From assembly GCF_000185725.2 (NCBI RefSeq), contig NZ_KI391953.1:558001-622000 (forward strand): DNA of 64,000 nt, given 5' to 3'. This DNA is from Segniliparus rugosus ATCC BAA-974 (lineage in GTDB: Bacteria; Actinomycetota; Actinomycetes; Mycobacteriales; Mycobacteriaceae). This document shows, in pieces, positions 1-11,187 of the stretch. Both the position numbers and the translations under genes were made by a program. The notes under the pieces were generated by a model. The model ran no database searches and was not told the DNA's origin. It worked only from the letters and a program-made list of their open reading frames with translations. Numbering within the stretch: the first letter of the stretch is position 1; every line of letters begins with the position of its first letter.

Positions 1-442
1 CCCTGCGGCACACCAGCGTCGGCTCGCTCGCCCCGGGCTCGCTCGTGCATCTGGAGCGCGCGCTCGCGCTCGGCGACCGGCTCGGCGGGCACCTGGTCCA
101 GGGCCATGTGGACGGCGTCGGTCGCGTGCTCAGCCACACCGAGGGCGAGGCGTGGGACGTGGTCCGGATCAGCTTGCCCGAAGAGATTCAGAGGTACGTC
201 GCCCATAAAGGCTCGATCACGGTGGACGGGGTTTCCCTCACTGTGAGCGCTGTCGGGGGGGCGGAGAACGGCGCTGAGGGTTCGTCTGGGGGCGGGGGAG
301 GCATAACATGGTTCGAAGTGTCGCTCATCCCGGAAACGCGTCGGGCGACCACGCTCGGTCGCCATGCAGTCGGCGACGTGGTGAACCTGGAGGTTGATGT
401 GATCGCGAAGTACGTGGAGAGGCTGACTTTGGGGGCGGGGCG

Positions 443-446
<4 letters not shown>
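1..446 (+). CDS. ribE: Riboflavin synthase alpha subunit, 3' part (5' end outside window)
   Basis: Makes riboflavin by dismutation of two 6,7-dimethyl-8-ribityllumazine molecules; cytoplasmic, last step of the pathway. The frame is open from base 3 and runs in without a stop, so the window cuts the gene. The visible part has the lumazine-binding repeat signature ([20 protein letters not shown]) followed by the second barrel ([12 protein letters not shown]). A Gly-rich stretch (roughly [16 protein letters not shown]) interrupts the second domain and looks like a local insertion compared with usual family members. The stop overlaps the ribBA start as ATGA, so translation is coupled with the rest of the rib operon. 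Confidence 0.95.
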
Positions 447-2612
<2,166 letters not shown>

Positions 2613-2622
2613 GCTCGGCTTT

Positions 2623-3216
2623 ATGGATGAGGATCTCACGGCGGCGCTGCATCCGATCATCGCGGCGCGGCGCTCCGGGCGGCTGTTCGACGCCAACGGC
2701 CATGTGGGGCGCGAGCAGGTGGCGGTTTTGCTTGAGGCGGCGAGGTGGGCCCCGACCTGGGGCAAACGCCAGCCGGTCCGATTTCTGGTCGGATTGCGCG
2801 GCGAGGACGGCCCGGACGGCACGTTCGCGAAGCTCCATGGGTTGTTGAGCCGGGGCAATCAGTCGTGGGCTCCCGCCGCAGGAGCGCTGGTGCTGCTCGT
2901 CGCGGCCGCGGCGGGCGAGCCGGACGAAGTGGCCTATGCTCCGGTGGACCTCGGCCTCGCGCTTGGCCAGCTCGTCCTCCAGGCGGTCGCGGACGGGTTC
3001 GTCGCGCATCCGATGGCGGGGTTCGACAAGGTCGGTGCGAAAGCGGCGTTCGACATCCCCTCGGAGTTCGAGCCGTGGGCGGTGGTCGCCGTCGGCGTGG
3101 CGGGGACAGGGCTTGCGGACGCGGATCCGGGCCTGGTGGCCAAGGAGAACGCGCCGCGCAAGCGCCTGCCCCTGTCGGAGGTGGCGTTCGCCGGCACATG
3201 GGGCGAACGCTTCTAG
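2623..3216 (+). CDS. Nitroreductase-family protein
   Basis: A 197-aa FMN-dependent oxidoreductase of the nitroreductase superfamily. Seen: RRSGRLFDANG near the N-terminus, the FMN-contact stretch EAARWAPTWGKRQPVRFLV, LGLALGQLVLQAVADGF in the middle, and a PRKRLPLSEV tail. The substrate cannot be inferred. A TAGGCT -10-like box at 2610–2615 lies 7 nt before the ATG and overlaps the end of the preceding gene, so the transcript may be leaderless. It sits directly behind the flavin operon, in line with a flavin-using product. Confidence 0.85.
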   Translation: MDEDLTAALHPIIAARRSGRLFDANGHVGREQVAVLLEAARWAPTWGKRQPVRFLVGLRGEDGPDGTFAKLHGLLSRGNQSWAPAAGALVLLVAAAAGEPDEVAYAPVDLGLALGQLVLQAVADGFVAHPMAGFDKVGAKAAFDIPSEFEPWAVVAVGVAGTGLADADPGLVAKENAPRKRLPLSEVAFAGTWGERF

Positions 3217-3235
3217 CCCCGAGGTTCAGCGCCTC

Positions 3236-3385
3236 TTAGTGCTCGTCATAATGGCCGTCGTGCTCGGCGTGCCGGTGTCCGTCGTGCAGGTAGTCGACGT
3301 GGTCGCCGTGGGGGACGGCCTCGTGGCCGCAGTCCGGGCCGTGGACGTGATCGTGATTGGTGTGTGTGTCGTGCGGAGCGCTCAT
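3236..3385 (-). CDS. Small histidine/aspartate-rich protein, probable metal binder
   Basis: A 49-residue protein with very many His and Asp residues (starts MSAPHDTHTNHDHVHGPDCG; ends HDGHYDEH), including HGPDCGH and DGHRHAEHDGH clusters. Such peptides usually bind Zn, Ni or Co and may act as a metal store or chaperone. The frame is open 19 codons upstream, but the ATG at 3385 has a purine-rich stretch before it (AGAAAGGGTGCGACC). An AT-rich inverted repeat lies just upstream, which would suit metal-responsive control. Similar short His-rich proteins occur in other mycolate actinobacteria. The assignment rests on composition only. Confidence 0.7.
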   Translation of the reverse strand: MSAPHDTHTNHDHVHGPDCGHEAVPHGDHVDYLHDGHRHAEHDGHYDEH

Positions 3386-3419
3386 GGTCGCACCCTTTCT
3401 GGTCGCGTCGAAACAATTA

Positions 3420-3437
3420 CATGCATAAATTAGCATG
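3420..3437 (-). promoter_or_regulatory. AT-rich inverted repeat upstream of the His-rich gene
   Basis: CATGC (3420–3424) and GCATG (3433–3437) flank ATAAATTA. The block is conspicuously AT-rich in a GC-rich genome and sits about 35 bp before the start of the His-rich gene. It could be an operator for a metal-sensing ArsR/Fur-type repressor; no regulator gene is adjacent. Confidence 0.4.
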
Positions 3438-3494
3438 TGCATATATGACAGGCAAGCCTGCGGGAAAAAGTCGTTTCTGTGACGGCGGGGGCGG

Positions 3495-4475
3495 TTAGGC
3501 TTCGGTTGTGTGACGTACGAATTCAGCGAGGTTGCGGACCGCCCCGCGGGCGTCGGGGTTCGCGTCGACCAGCGCTTGGAAGACGTGCATCTGACCCTCC
3601 CACACCTCGAACCTGGTCGGCACGCCCGCCTCGGCGAGCCGCTCGGCGAGGCGCTGGGCGTCGGGGAAGAGCAGCTCCGTCGAACTCGCCTGGATCAAGA
3701 CCGGAGGGAGCCCGGCGAGGTCGCGGTCGGTCGGGCTGGCGAGCGCATCGGGCCCGTGCGGGGCGACGAACTTCTGGACGATCAATTGCAGCTGCCGCCA
3801 CGGGATGAGGACTTCGCCCTTGCTGTCCTCGCCGCGCAGCGACCGGCGCAGGTCGAGCCACGGGGCGATGGCGATGATCCCTGCGGGGAGGGGGAGCCCC
3901 GCGTCTCGGGCGGCGAGCGCGGTGGCGATGGCGAGGTAGCCGCCCGCGGAGTCGCCCGCGATGACGATGCGCCGAGGGTCGAAGCTGTCGTCGAGCAGCT
4001 GGCGGTAGACGGCGAGGCAGTCGTCCACGATCTGGGTGAACGGGATCTGCGGCAGCATCCGGTAGTCGGCGGCGAGGACGGTCGCGCCGGAGTCCAACGC
4101 GAGCCGGCCTGCGAGCCTGCGATGCGTGCCGGGGCCGGCGATGGCGAACACGCCGCCGTGCAGATACAGCACCGTCGCGCCGCCCGAGGGGTTCGGGACG
4201 CTCTGCTCCACCGGGACGCCGCGCAGGACCAGCCGCGACCGGAGCACGCCCTTGACCGATGGGACCGGCGAGACGGCCAGATTGAGCAGGCGGCGCAGGG
4301 GCGCGTGCCACAGCTGCGCCCGTCCCCCGACCGGGGTCCAGTCCTCGAGGAAGGTCAGGAGCAGCAACGTCGCGCTGAGGAGGGGTCTGAGCGCCAACCG
4401 CAGCGCGGCGTTGATTCGGACCGCTCGCGGGCTCGGCGGGCCGAAGCGTTCGACACGAAGGCCGGTTTCAGGCAT
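3495..4475 (-). CDS. Alpha/beta hydrolase, HSL-type esterase (copy 1 of 3)
   Basis: A 326-aa serine esterase of the hormone-sensitive-lipase group, likely acting on short or medium acyl esters. Seen in order: the oxyanion-hole motif YLHGGVF, where the usual third Gly is Val; the nucleophile elbow GDSAGGYLA; the acid region (SSTELLFPDAQRLAERLAEAG); and the catalytic His in EGQMHVFQAL. It is the last of three tandem paralogues transcribed leftward, and its start overlaps the end of copy 2 by 8 nt. The three share long identical DNA stretches around the catalytic core, so they arose by duplication. Mycobacterial relatives are the Lip family. Confidence 0.92.
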   Translation of the reverse strand: MPETGLRVERFGPPSPRAVRINAALRLALRPLLSATLLLLTFLEDWTPVGGRAQLWHAPLRRLLNLAVSPVPSVKGVLRSRLVLRGVPVEQSVPNPSGGATVLYLHGGVFAIAGPGTHRRLAGRLALDSGATVLAADYRMLPQIPFTQIVDDCLAVYRQLLDDSFDPRRIVIAGDSAGGYLAIATALAARDAGLPLPAGIIAIAPWLDLRRSLRGEDSKGEVLIPWRQLQLIVQKFVAPHGPDALASPTDRDLAGLPPVLIQASSTELLFPDAQRLAERLAEAGVPTRFEVWEGQMHVFQALVDANPDARGAVRNLAEFVRHTTEA

Positions 4476-5478
4476 GGGCGACCGGCTTGGCCGCCTCGGA
4501 GGTCGTCGCCGCGACGAACTCGGCGATGCTGGCGATAGCCTGCCGGGACTCCGGCACGAGGGCCCCGGCGAGCTGGAAGACGTGCATCACCCCGTCCCAC
4601 ACCTGGAGCTTGGCCGGGACGTCCGCCGCCGCGAGGGCTTCGGCGAGCCGGACCGCCTCGGGGTACAGGGTCTCCGAGGCGCTGACTTGGACGAGCGTCG
4701 GAGGGAGCCCGGCGAGGTCGCGGTCGGTCGGGCTGGCGAGCGCTTCCGGTCCGTGGGGCGCGACGAGCTGGGTCACGATGCTCCTCGCCCAACGCAGCGG
4801 GACGAGGTACTCCGTCGGGGACGGACGGGAGGCTCCGATCGCCTTGCGCAGGTCGAGCCACGGGGCGAGCGGGACGAGCCCTGCGGGGAGGGGGAGCCCC
4901 GCGTCTCGGGCGGCGAGCGCGGCGGCGATGGTGAGGTAGCCGCCCGCGGAGTCGCCGGCGAAGACGATCTGCTTCGGGCTGGTCCCGTCGAGGAGCAGTT
5001 GGCGGTAGACGGCGAGGCAGTCGTCCACGATCTGGGTGAACGGGATCTGCGGCGGCATCCGGTAGTCGGGGACGAGGACGGTCGCGCCCGACTCGCGGGC
5101 GAGGCCCGCCGTGAGCAGCCGGTGCGAGGACGGTCCGCCGATGACGAAGCCGCCGCCGTGGAAGTAGAGGACGACAGCGCCGGTCGGCTGTTTCGGCGTG
5201 AAGCGCTCGGCGACCACGCCCCGGATTTTCTCCCGGCTGTAGGCGACGTCTTCGGGGGCGGAGAACAGCAGGCGCGTCACGGCGTTGCCCGCGCGCCGCC
5301 AGGCGGGGTGCGGGGAGAGCCGGTTCAGCGGCGAGGGAGCCCACTCGTGCAGCAGATCCGCCGCGAAGGCCGAAGCCCAGATGAACGGTTTGACGACGAA
5401 CAGGCCGATGGCGTTCTCGGTTTTGGCCTGCCAGCTCGCCGGGCCGAAGCGTTCGGTGACAAGGTGCTCGCTGCTCAC
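4468..5478 (-). CDS. Alpha/beta hydrolase, HSL-type esterase (copy 2 of 3)
   Basis: A 336-aa paralogue of copy 1 with a complete HSL set: FHGGGFVIGG oxyanion motif, GDSAGGYLTIA nucleophile elbow, SASETLYPEAVRLAEALAAA acid segment, and DGVMHVFQLAG with the catalytic His. The start is GTG at 5478. It overlaps copy 1 by 8 nt, so the two are probably translated from one message. The N-terminal ~80 residues are hydrophobic and could associate with membrane or lipid substrate. The substrate is unknown. Confidence 0.92.
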   Translation of the reverse strand: MSSEHLVTERFGPASWQAKTENAIGLFVVKPFIWASAFAADLLHEWAPSPLNRLSPHPAWRRAGNAVTRLLFSAPEDVAYSREKIRGVVAERFTPKQPTGAVVLYFHGGGFVIGGPSSHRLLTAGLARESGATVLVPDYRMPPQIPFTQIVDDCLAVYRQLLLDGTSPKQIVFAGDSAGGYLTIAAALAARDAGLPLPAGLVPLAPWLDLRKAIGASRPSPTEYLVPLRWARSIVTQLVAPHGPEALASPTDRDLAGLPPTLVQVSASETLYPEAVRLAEALAAADVPAKLQVWDGVMHVFQLAGALVPESRQAIASIAEFVAATTSEAAKPVAHA

Positions 5479-5541
5479 GATATCGGCCTTTCGGGCTAGA
5501 GGCTCCCCGGCGGGAGGCGCGTCGAACGATCAATATGCATG

Positions 5542-6684
5542 TTATGCGATGCCGCGCAGGCTGTCGCCGGAGGCTTTCGGGGCGTCCTCTGGCCGCTCCT
5601 TGGCCGTCGCGACCTCTTTGGCGAAGGCCGCGATGTGCTCGATGGCGGCGCGGGCGTCGGGGTTCACGTCGGCGGTCATCTGGAAGTCGTGGATCTGCCC
5701 CTCCCAGACCTGCAGCCTGGTGTCGACCCCCGCTTTCGCGAGCGCGTCCGCCAATCGGGCGGAGTCGGGGTAGAGGAATTCGGACGAGCCGACCTGGATG
5801 AGCGTGGGCGGGAGCTCTTCCAGCTTGTGGTCGGTCGGGCTTTGCGCCTGATGCGGCTCGCCGGGGAGGACGAGCGTCTTGGCGATCAGTGCGGGCCATT
5901 GGCTGGGGATGAACGGATCGCGCTTGCCGCCGCGCGAGGACCGGCCGGCGTCGTCGAAGTCCAGCCACGGCGAGAGCAGCACGAGGCCTGCGGGCAGGGG
6001 CAGCCCCGCCTCTCTGGCGGCCTGCGCCGTCGCGAGGGCCAGATAGCCGCCCGCCGAGTCGCCCGCGACGACCACCCGCGAAGGGTCCGCGCCCCGGTCG
6101 AGGAGGCCTTGGTAGGCGGCGAGCGCGTCGGCGCGCAGCTCGGAGAAGCTGACTTGGGGGAGTTTGCGGTATTTGACCAGGTAGCAGTCGCCGCCGACCG
6201 CTTTGGCCAGCTCGCCGCCCAGTCGTCGGTGCGTGCCGAATCCGCCGAGGATGAACCCGCCGCCGTGGAAGAACAGGATGTCGGGACCAGCGGGCCCCAT
6301 TTTGTTGTTGGTCCGGTTGCGCCGAGGGGCGGTCTCAAGCTCGACCGGGACCCCGCGCAGCCGCAGGCTCGTGCGGCGCACGCCTCTCGGCGGCGGCAGC
6401 ACCAGGCCCGCGGCCTGGTCGATCAGCCACAGCGGCCAGCCGAGTTTCGCGAGCCGCTGCGAGTGGCCCCAGGTCAGCTCGGCGAGTCCGGCGGCGATGC
6501 TCAGCACCGGCTTGACCGTGAGGCGCGCGGCCCCCGCGACCGCGGCGGCTGGCAGGGTGGGCGGGCCGAACCGCTCCAGCGACGGGACTTCGGCGGAGCC
6601 CGGAGCGTCGCCGAAGTCCCGCGCGGGCGCCGCAAGGGGGCGTTCCTGCTGTCCTCGTTGCCTTTCAGGGACCGCGATCGTCAT
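5542..6684 (-). CDS. Alpha/beta hydrolase, HSL-type esterase (copy 3 of 3)
   Basis: A 380-aa HSL-type esterase, first gene of the leftward cluster and the most divergent of the three. Motifs: FFHGGGFILGG, GDSAGGYLALA, GSSEFLYPDSARLADALAKA and EGQIHDFQM with the catalytic His. The N-terminus has an extra ~40 residues rich in charged residues and proline. A good ribosome site (GAAGGAG) precedes the ATG at 6684. An inverted repeat at 6745–6759 overlaps its likely promoter. A 63-nt gap separates it from copy 2. Confidence 0.92.
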   Translation of the reverse strand: MTIAVPERQRGQQERPLAAPARDFGDAPGSAEVPSLERFGPPTLPAAAVAGAARLTVKPVLSIAAGLAELTWGHSQRLAKLGWPLWLIDQAAGLVLPPPRGVRRTSLRLRGVPVELETAPRRNRTNNKMGPAGPDILFFHGGGFILGGFGTHRRLGGELAKAVGGDCYLVKYRKLPQVSFSELRADALAAYQGLLDRGADPSRVVVAGDSAGGYLALATAQAAREAGLPLPAGLVLLSPWLDFDDAGRSSRGGKRDPFIPSQWPALIAKTLVLPGEPHQAQSPTDHKLEELPPTLIQVGSSEFLYPDSARLADALAKAGVDTRLQVWEGQIHDFQMTADVNPDARAAIEHIAAFAKEVATAKERPEDAPKASGDSLRGIA

Positions 6685-6741
6685 GGCCCTCGCTCCTTCG
6701 CCGTAACCATTCCCCCGGCGCTGTTCACCGGGAAGTCACTT

Positions 6742-6759
6742 AGTGTAAACACGGTTTAC
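6742..6759 (-). promoter_or_regulatory. Inverted-repeat operator over the esterase-cluster promoter
   Basis: GTAAAC (6745–6750) and GTTTAC (6754–6759) are perfect arms around ACG. On the minus strand a TACACT -10-like hexamer (6747 to 6742) overlaps the left arm. A repressor bound here would block transcription of the three esterases. The symmetry suits a TetR-type regulator, but the cognate protein is not visible nearby. Confidence 0.5.
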
Positions 6760-6872
6760 TCGGCTGAAATTCCTAGACGCGGACTCCGTTATGAGAGCGA
6801 CGTCACATCGTCACGGTCTTACCCGAAGCCGTTCGGGCTCGGGCCGGATTAGGGCCGGACGGGGAGGTCCGA

Positions 6873-6888
6873 TATACTTGGCGAGATG
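6873..6888 (+). promoter_or_regulatory. leuA leader promoter, -10 box TATACT
   Basis: TATACT at 6873–6878 is a near-consensus -10 element. It lies 7 nt before the ATG of the leucine leader peptide, so transcription would start at or next to the start codon (a leaderless leader ORF). No convincing -35 box is visible. Confidence 0.55.
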
Positions 6889-6911
6889 TCGCGCATGCTC
6901 CTCCTTCTCCG

Positions 6912-6927
<16 letters not shown>
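6886..6927 (+). CDS. leuL: Leucine-rich leader peptide of leuA
   Basis: A 13-codon ORF reading MSRMLLLLRRAGF, with four consecutive leucine codons (CTC CTC CTT CTC), ends at TAG 6925–6927, 130 bp before leuA. It is preceded by a TATACT box placed for a leaderless transcript. An inverted repeat starts inside its last codons. This is the architecture of an amino-acid attenuator: scarcity of charged tRNA-Leu would stall ribosomes on the Leu run and change folding downstream. Leucine leader peptides before leuA have been predicted in other actinobacteria. The gene is too short for routine gene finders. Confidence 0.75.
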
Positions 6928-9027
<2,100 letters not shown>

Positions 9028-9057
9028 GAGGCGCATCCTAGCCCAGCTTCACAGCCA

Positions 9058-9103
9058 AATTTAAGGCGCATTCCTTGATTTTTTAAGGAATGCGCCTTAA
9101 ATT
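9058..9103. promoter_or_regulatory. Long inverted repeat (two 19-bp arms) in front of the tetR gene
   Basis: The arms at 9058–9076 and 9085–9103 are perfect reverse complements with an 8-nt GATTTTTT spacer. Each arm is itself a partial palindrome of the form AAGG-N6-CCTT; the right one reads TTAAGG-N6-CCTTAA (9083–9100). This looks like two adjacent TetR operators placed head to head. The site ends just before the ribosome site (GGAGG) of the tetR gene at 9110, so autoregulation is likely. In RNA it would fold into a strong hairpin next to that site. Confidence 0.65.
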
Positions 9104-9109
9104 GGAGGC

Positions 9110-9721
9110 ATGGCAAAGACAGACGCACGGGCGGCCATGATCGACGCGGCCGAGGCCATCGTGGCCGAGCGCGGGCTCGGGGCGATGTCGCTCCGCGAAG
9201 TGCAGGCCGCGTCGGGCCAGCTCAACAAGAACGCCGCCCAGTACCACTTCGGGAACCGGGACGGCCTTATCGCCTCGGTCGTCGAGGCGCGGATGGGTCC
9301 GATCAACGAGCGACGGTGGCGGATGATCGAAGCCCTCGACCCTGCCGGGGCTTCGCCCCGGCAGTGGCTCGAAGCCCTCGTCCTGCCGTTGGCGCACGCG
9401 GTCAGGGACAATCCGGACAGCCGGTACGCCCGGTTTTTGGCGCAAGCGTTCCTCGACCCGCAGCTCGGCTCCATGATCTCGGGCCACATCCGCGCCGGCA
9501 GCTACCGCGCGGCGCAGGACGGGCTCGCCGCCAGCAGCGGGCTCGCGCAGCAGCAGGCGGCCCGCCGCGCCTTCTTCATGCTTTCGATGGTCGTGGTCTC
9601 CCTGGCCGGCTGGGAGGCCCGCCGAGACGCGTTCGGCTCGGCGGACGAGTTCATCGCAGACCTTGTGGGCACCGCATTGGCGGCGTTCGCCGCCCCCGTG
9701 ATGGAAGGAAAGAAATCATGA
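9110..9721 (+). CDS. TetR-family transcriptional regulator
   Basis: A 203-aa repressor-type protein. The N-terminal helix-turn-helix domain covers roughly residues 5–55 (ARAAMIDAAEAIVAERGLG, then MSLREVQAASGQLNKNAAQY and HFGNRDGLIASVVEARM). The C-terminal ligand domain resembles TetR_C groups. The start ATG 9110 is behind GGAGG and a large inverted repeat that is probably its own operator. The stop overlaps the ATG of the dioxygenase gene, so regulator and enzyme are co-expressed. The ligand probably relates to the dioxygenase substrate (inference). Confidence 0.92.
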   Translation: MAKTDARAAMIDAAEAIVAERGLGAMSLREVQAASGQLNKNAAQYHFGNRDGLIASVVEARMGPINERRWRMIEALDPAGASPRQWLEALVLPLAHAVRDNPDSRYARFLAQAFLDPQLGSMISGHIRAGSYRAAQDGLAASSGLAQQQAARRAFFMLSMVVVSLAGWEARRDAFGSADEFIADLVGTALAAFAAPVMEGKKS

Positions 9722-10650
9722 CCGATCTGCTCAGCCTGGAACGCACGCTGCGGAGCGTCCCGCCCGGCCCGCTCGTCGGCCGCCGCGCGCCGGAGGGCTT
9801 CGACTCCCGCCCGTACGGGTTGTTCGGGCTCGTCCCCGCGTCGCCGACCATCGGGGCCGAGATCAGCGGGGTCCGGCTCTCGGGCGGGCTCGCCCCGGAG
9901 GTGCTCGCCGAGCTGCGCCGGGCGCTTTTGGAATGGAAGGTGCTCTTCTTCCGCGACCAGGACATCGCCCGTCAGGAGCATCGCGAGTTCGCGGCGCTGT
10001 GGGGCGGCCTGGAACAGCACCCGTTCATGCGCTACCACGGCAAGCAGGACGACGTCGACGTGGTGAGCCTCGCGAAGAACGATATGGCCGCTGGGACGGA
10101 GAACGTCTGGCACAACGACGTCACGTGGCGCCCGGACCCCTCGTTCGCGGCTGTGCTGCGCGCCGTGGAAGTCCCCGACCTCGGCGGCGACACCATGTGG
10201 TCCGACACCGCCGTCGCATACGACCTGCTGCCGGACGGGCTCAAGGAGCGGATCGACCATCTGGAGGCCGAGCACGACTGGATCCAGAGCTTCGGACGGA
10301 TGATGCCGGAGCAGGAGATCGAGCGTCTGCGGCCGGACTTCCCCCCGGTGACGCATCCCGTCGTCAGGGTGATCCCGGAGACCGGCCGGCGCGTGCTGTT
10401 CGTCAACCGCGTGTTCACCACCCGGATCGTCGGCATGGACGAAGCCCAGTCGCGGGAGCTGCTCGAGGACCTGTACCTGCGGATGAACCGCCCGGAGTTC
10501 CAGGTCCGGCTGCGCTGGCAGCCGAACACCGTCGCGATGTGGGACAACCGGACCTGCCAGCACTACGCGGTCAGCGACTACTTCCCGAAGCGCCGCGTGG
10601 TGGAGCGGATCTCCATCGTCGGCGACCGCCCCGTCGGAGTCTCCGGCTGA
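9718..10650 (+). CDS. TauD/TfdA-family Fe(II)/2-oxoglutarate dioxygenase
   Basis: A 310-aa non-haem iron oxygenase that couples 2-oxoglutarate decarboxylation to hydroxylation of a substrate, often releasing sulfite from alkyl sulfonates or sulfates. The iron triad is visible: His132 and Asp134 in NVWHNDVTW, and His282 in DNRTCQHYAVSDY; the 2-oxoglutarate Arg follows in RRVVERISI. The frame extends upstream through tetR out of context; ATG 9718 overlaps the tetR stop and gives the normal family length. TauD, AtsK and TfdA relatives share these motifs, so the substrate is not decided by sequence. Confidence 0.92.
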   Translation: MTDLLSLERTLRSVPPGPLVGRRAPEGFDSRPYGLFGLVPASPTIGAEISGVRLSGGLAPEVLAELRRALLEWKVLFFRDQDIARQEHREFAALWGGLEQHPFMRYHGKQDDVDVVSLAKNDMAAGTENVWHNDVTWRPDPSFAAVLRAVEVPDLGGDTMWSDTAVAYDLLPDGLKERIDHLEAEHDWIQSFGRMMPEQEIERLRPDFPPVTHPVVRVIPETGRRVLFVNRVFTTRIVGMDEAQSRELLEDLYLRMNRPEFQVRLRWQPNTVAMWDNRTCQHYAVSDYFPKRRVVERISIVGDRPVGVSG

Positions 10651-10661
10651 GCGGCTAAGAT

Positions 10662-10696
10662 CTCCGGCCAGAGGAAGTTTCGTGCTGAGGCCGGAG
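10662..10696 (+). terminator. Hairpin between the dioxygenase and PLDc_N genes
   Basis: CTCCGGCC (10662–10669) and GGCCGGAG (10689–10696) form an 8-bp stem with a 19-nt loop and no U-tract. It could end the tetR–dioxygenase message or shape the next 5' UTR. Confidence 0.35.
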
Positions 10697-10710
10697 AGCG
10701 AGGGGGCGAT

Positions 10711-11109
10711 ATGCCGTACGGGTTGTTGAGTCTTGTGACGCTTGGGCTGTTGGTGTTCTGCTTGGCGGACGCGATCACCAGGGACGAGGCCGAGGTCCGC
10801 CACCTGCCGAAACTGCTTTGGATCTTGATCATCCTGTGCATGCCGTTGGTCGGCTCGATCCTGTGGCTCGCCATCGGCCGTCCGCCCCTGCGGTGGGACG
10901 CGCGCCAGCGGCCGCAGTCCCGGTACTCCGAGTACGAGCGGCCGGGTAGGTTCGTTCCGCAAGACCCTGCCTCGGACGAGGAGTTCCTTCGCCGGTGCCG
11001 AGAGCGGGCCGAGGAGCAGCGCCGGATCGGGAAAGAGATCCTCAAGGCGCAGCGCGCCGAGGAGGAGCGGGCGCAGGAGCGCAAGAGACAGGAACAAGAC
11101 GGAGCCTGA
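10711..11109 (+). CDS. PLDc_N-type small membrane protein
   Basis: A 132-aa protein with two N-terminal membrane helices (LLSLVTLGLLVFCLADAI and LLWILIILCMPLVGSILWLA). These match the phospholipase D nuclease N-terminal (PLDc_N) pattern common in actinobacteria as a stand-alone protein. The rest is a charged cytoplasmic tail, strongly helical at the end (about residues 90–132, rich in Glu and Arg) and possibly coiled coil. No PLD catalytic HKD motif is present, so it is not itself a phospholipase. The gene stands alone between the dioxygenase and murT. Confidence 0.8.
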   Translation: MPYGLLSLVTLGLLVFCLADAITRDEAEVRHLPKLLWILIILCMPLVGSILWLAIGRPPLRWDARQRPQSRYSEYERPGRFVPQDPASDEEFLRRCRERAEEQRRIGKEILKAQRAEEERAQERKRQEQDGA

Positions 11110-11187
11110 TCATGTTGAACAGGGCGTGAGATCCAGATTGCGCAGAACTGGCCGGAGCGCGAGCGAATTGCTGGTAGAGTCACTGCC

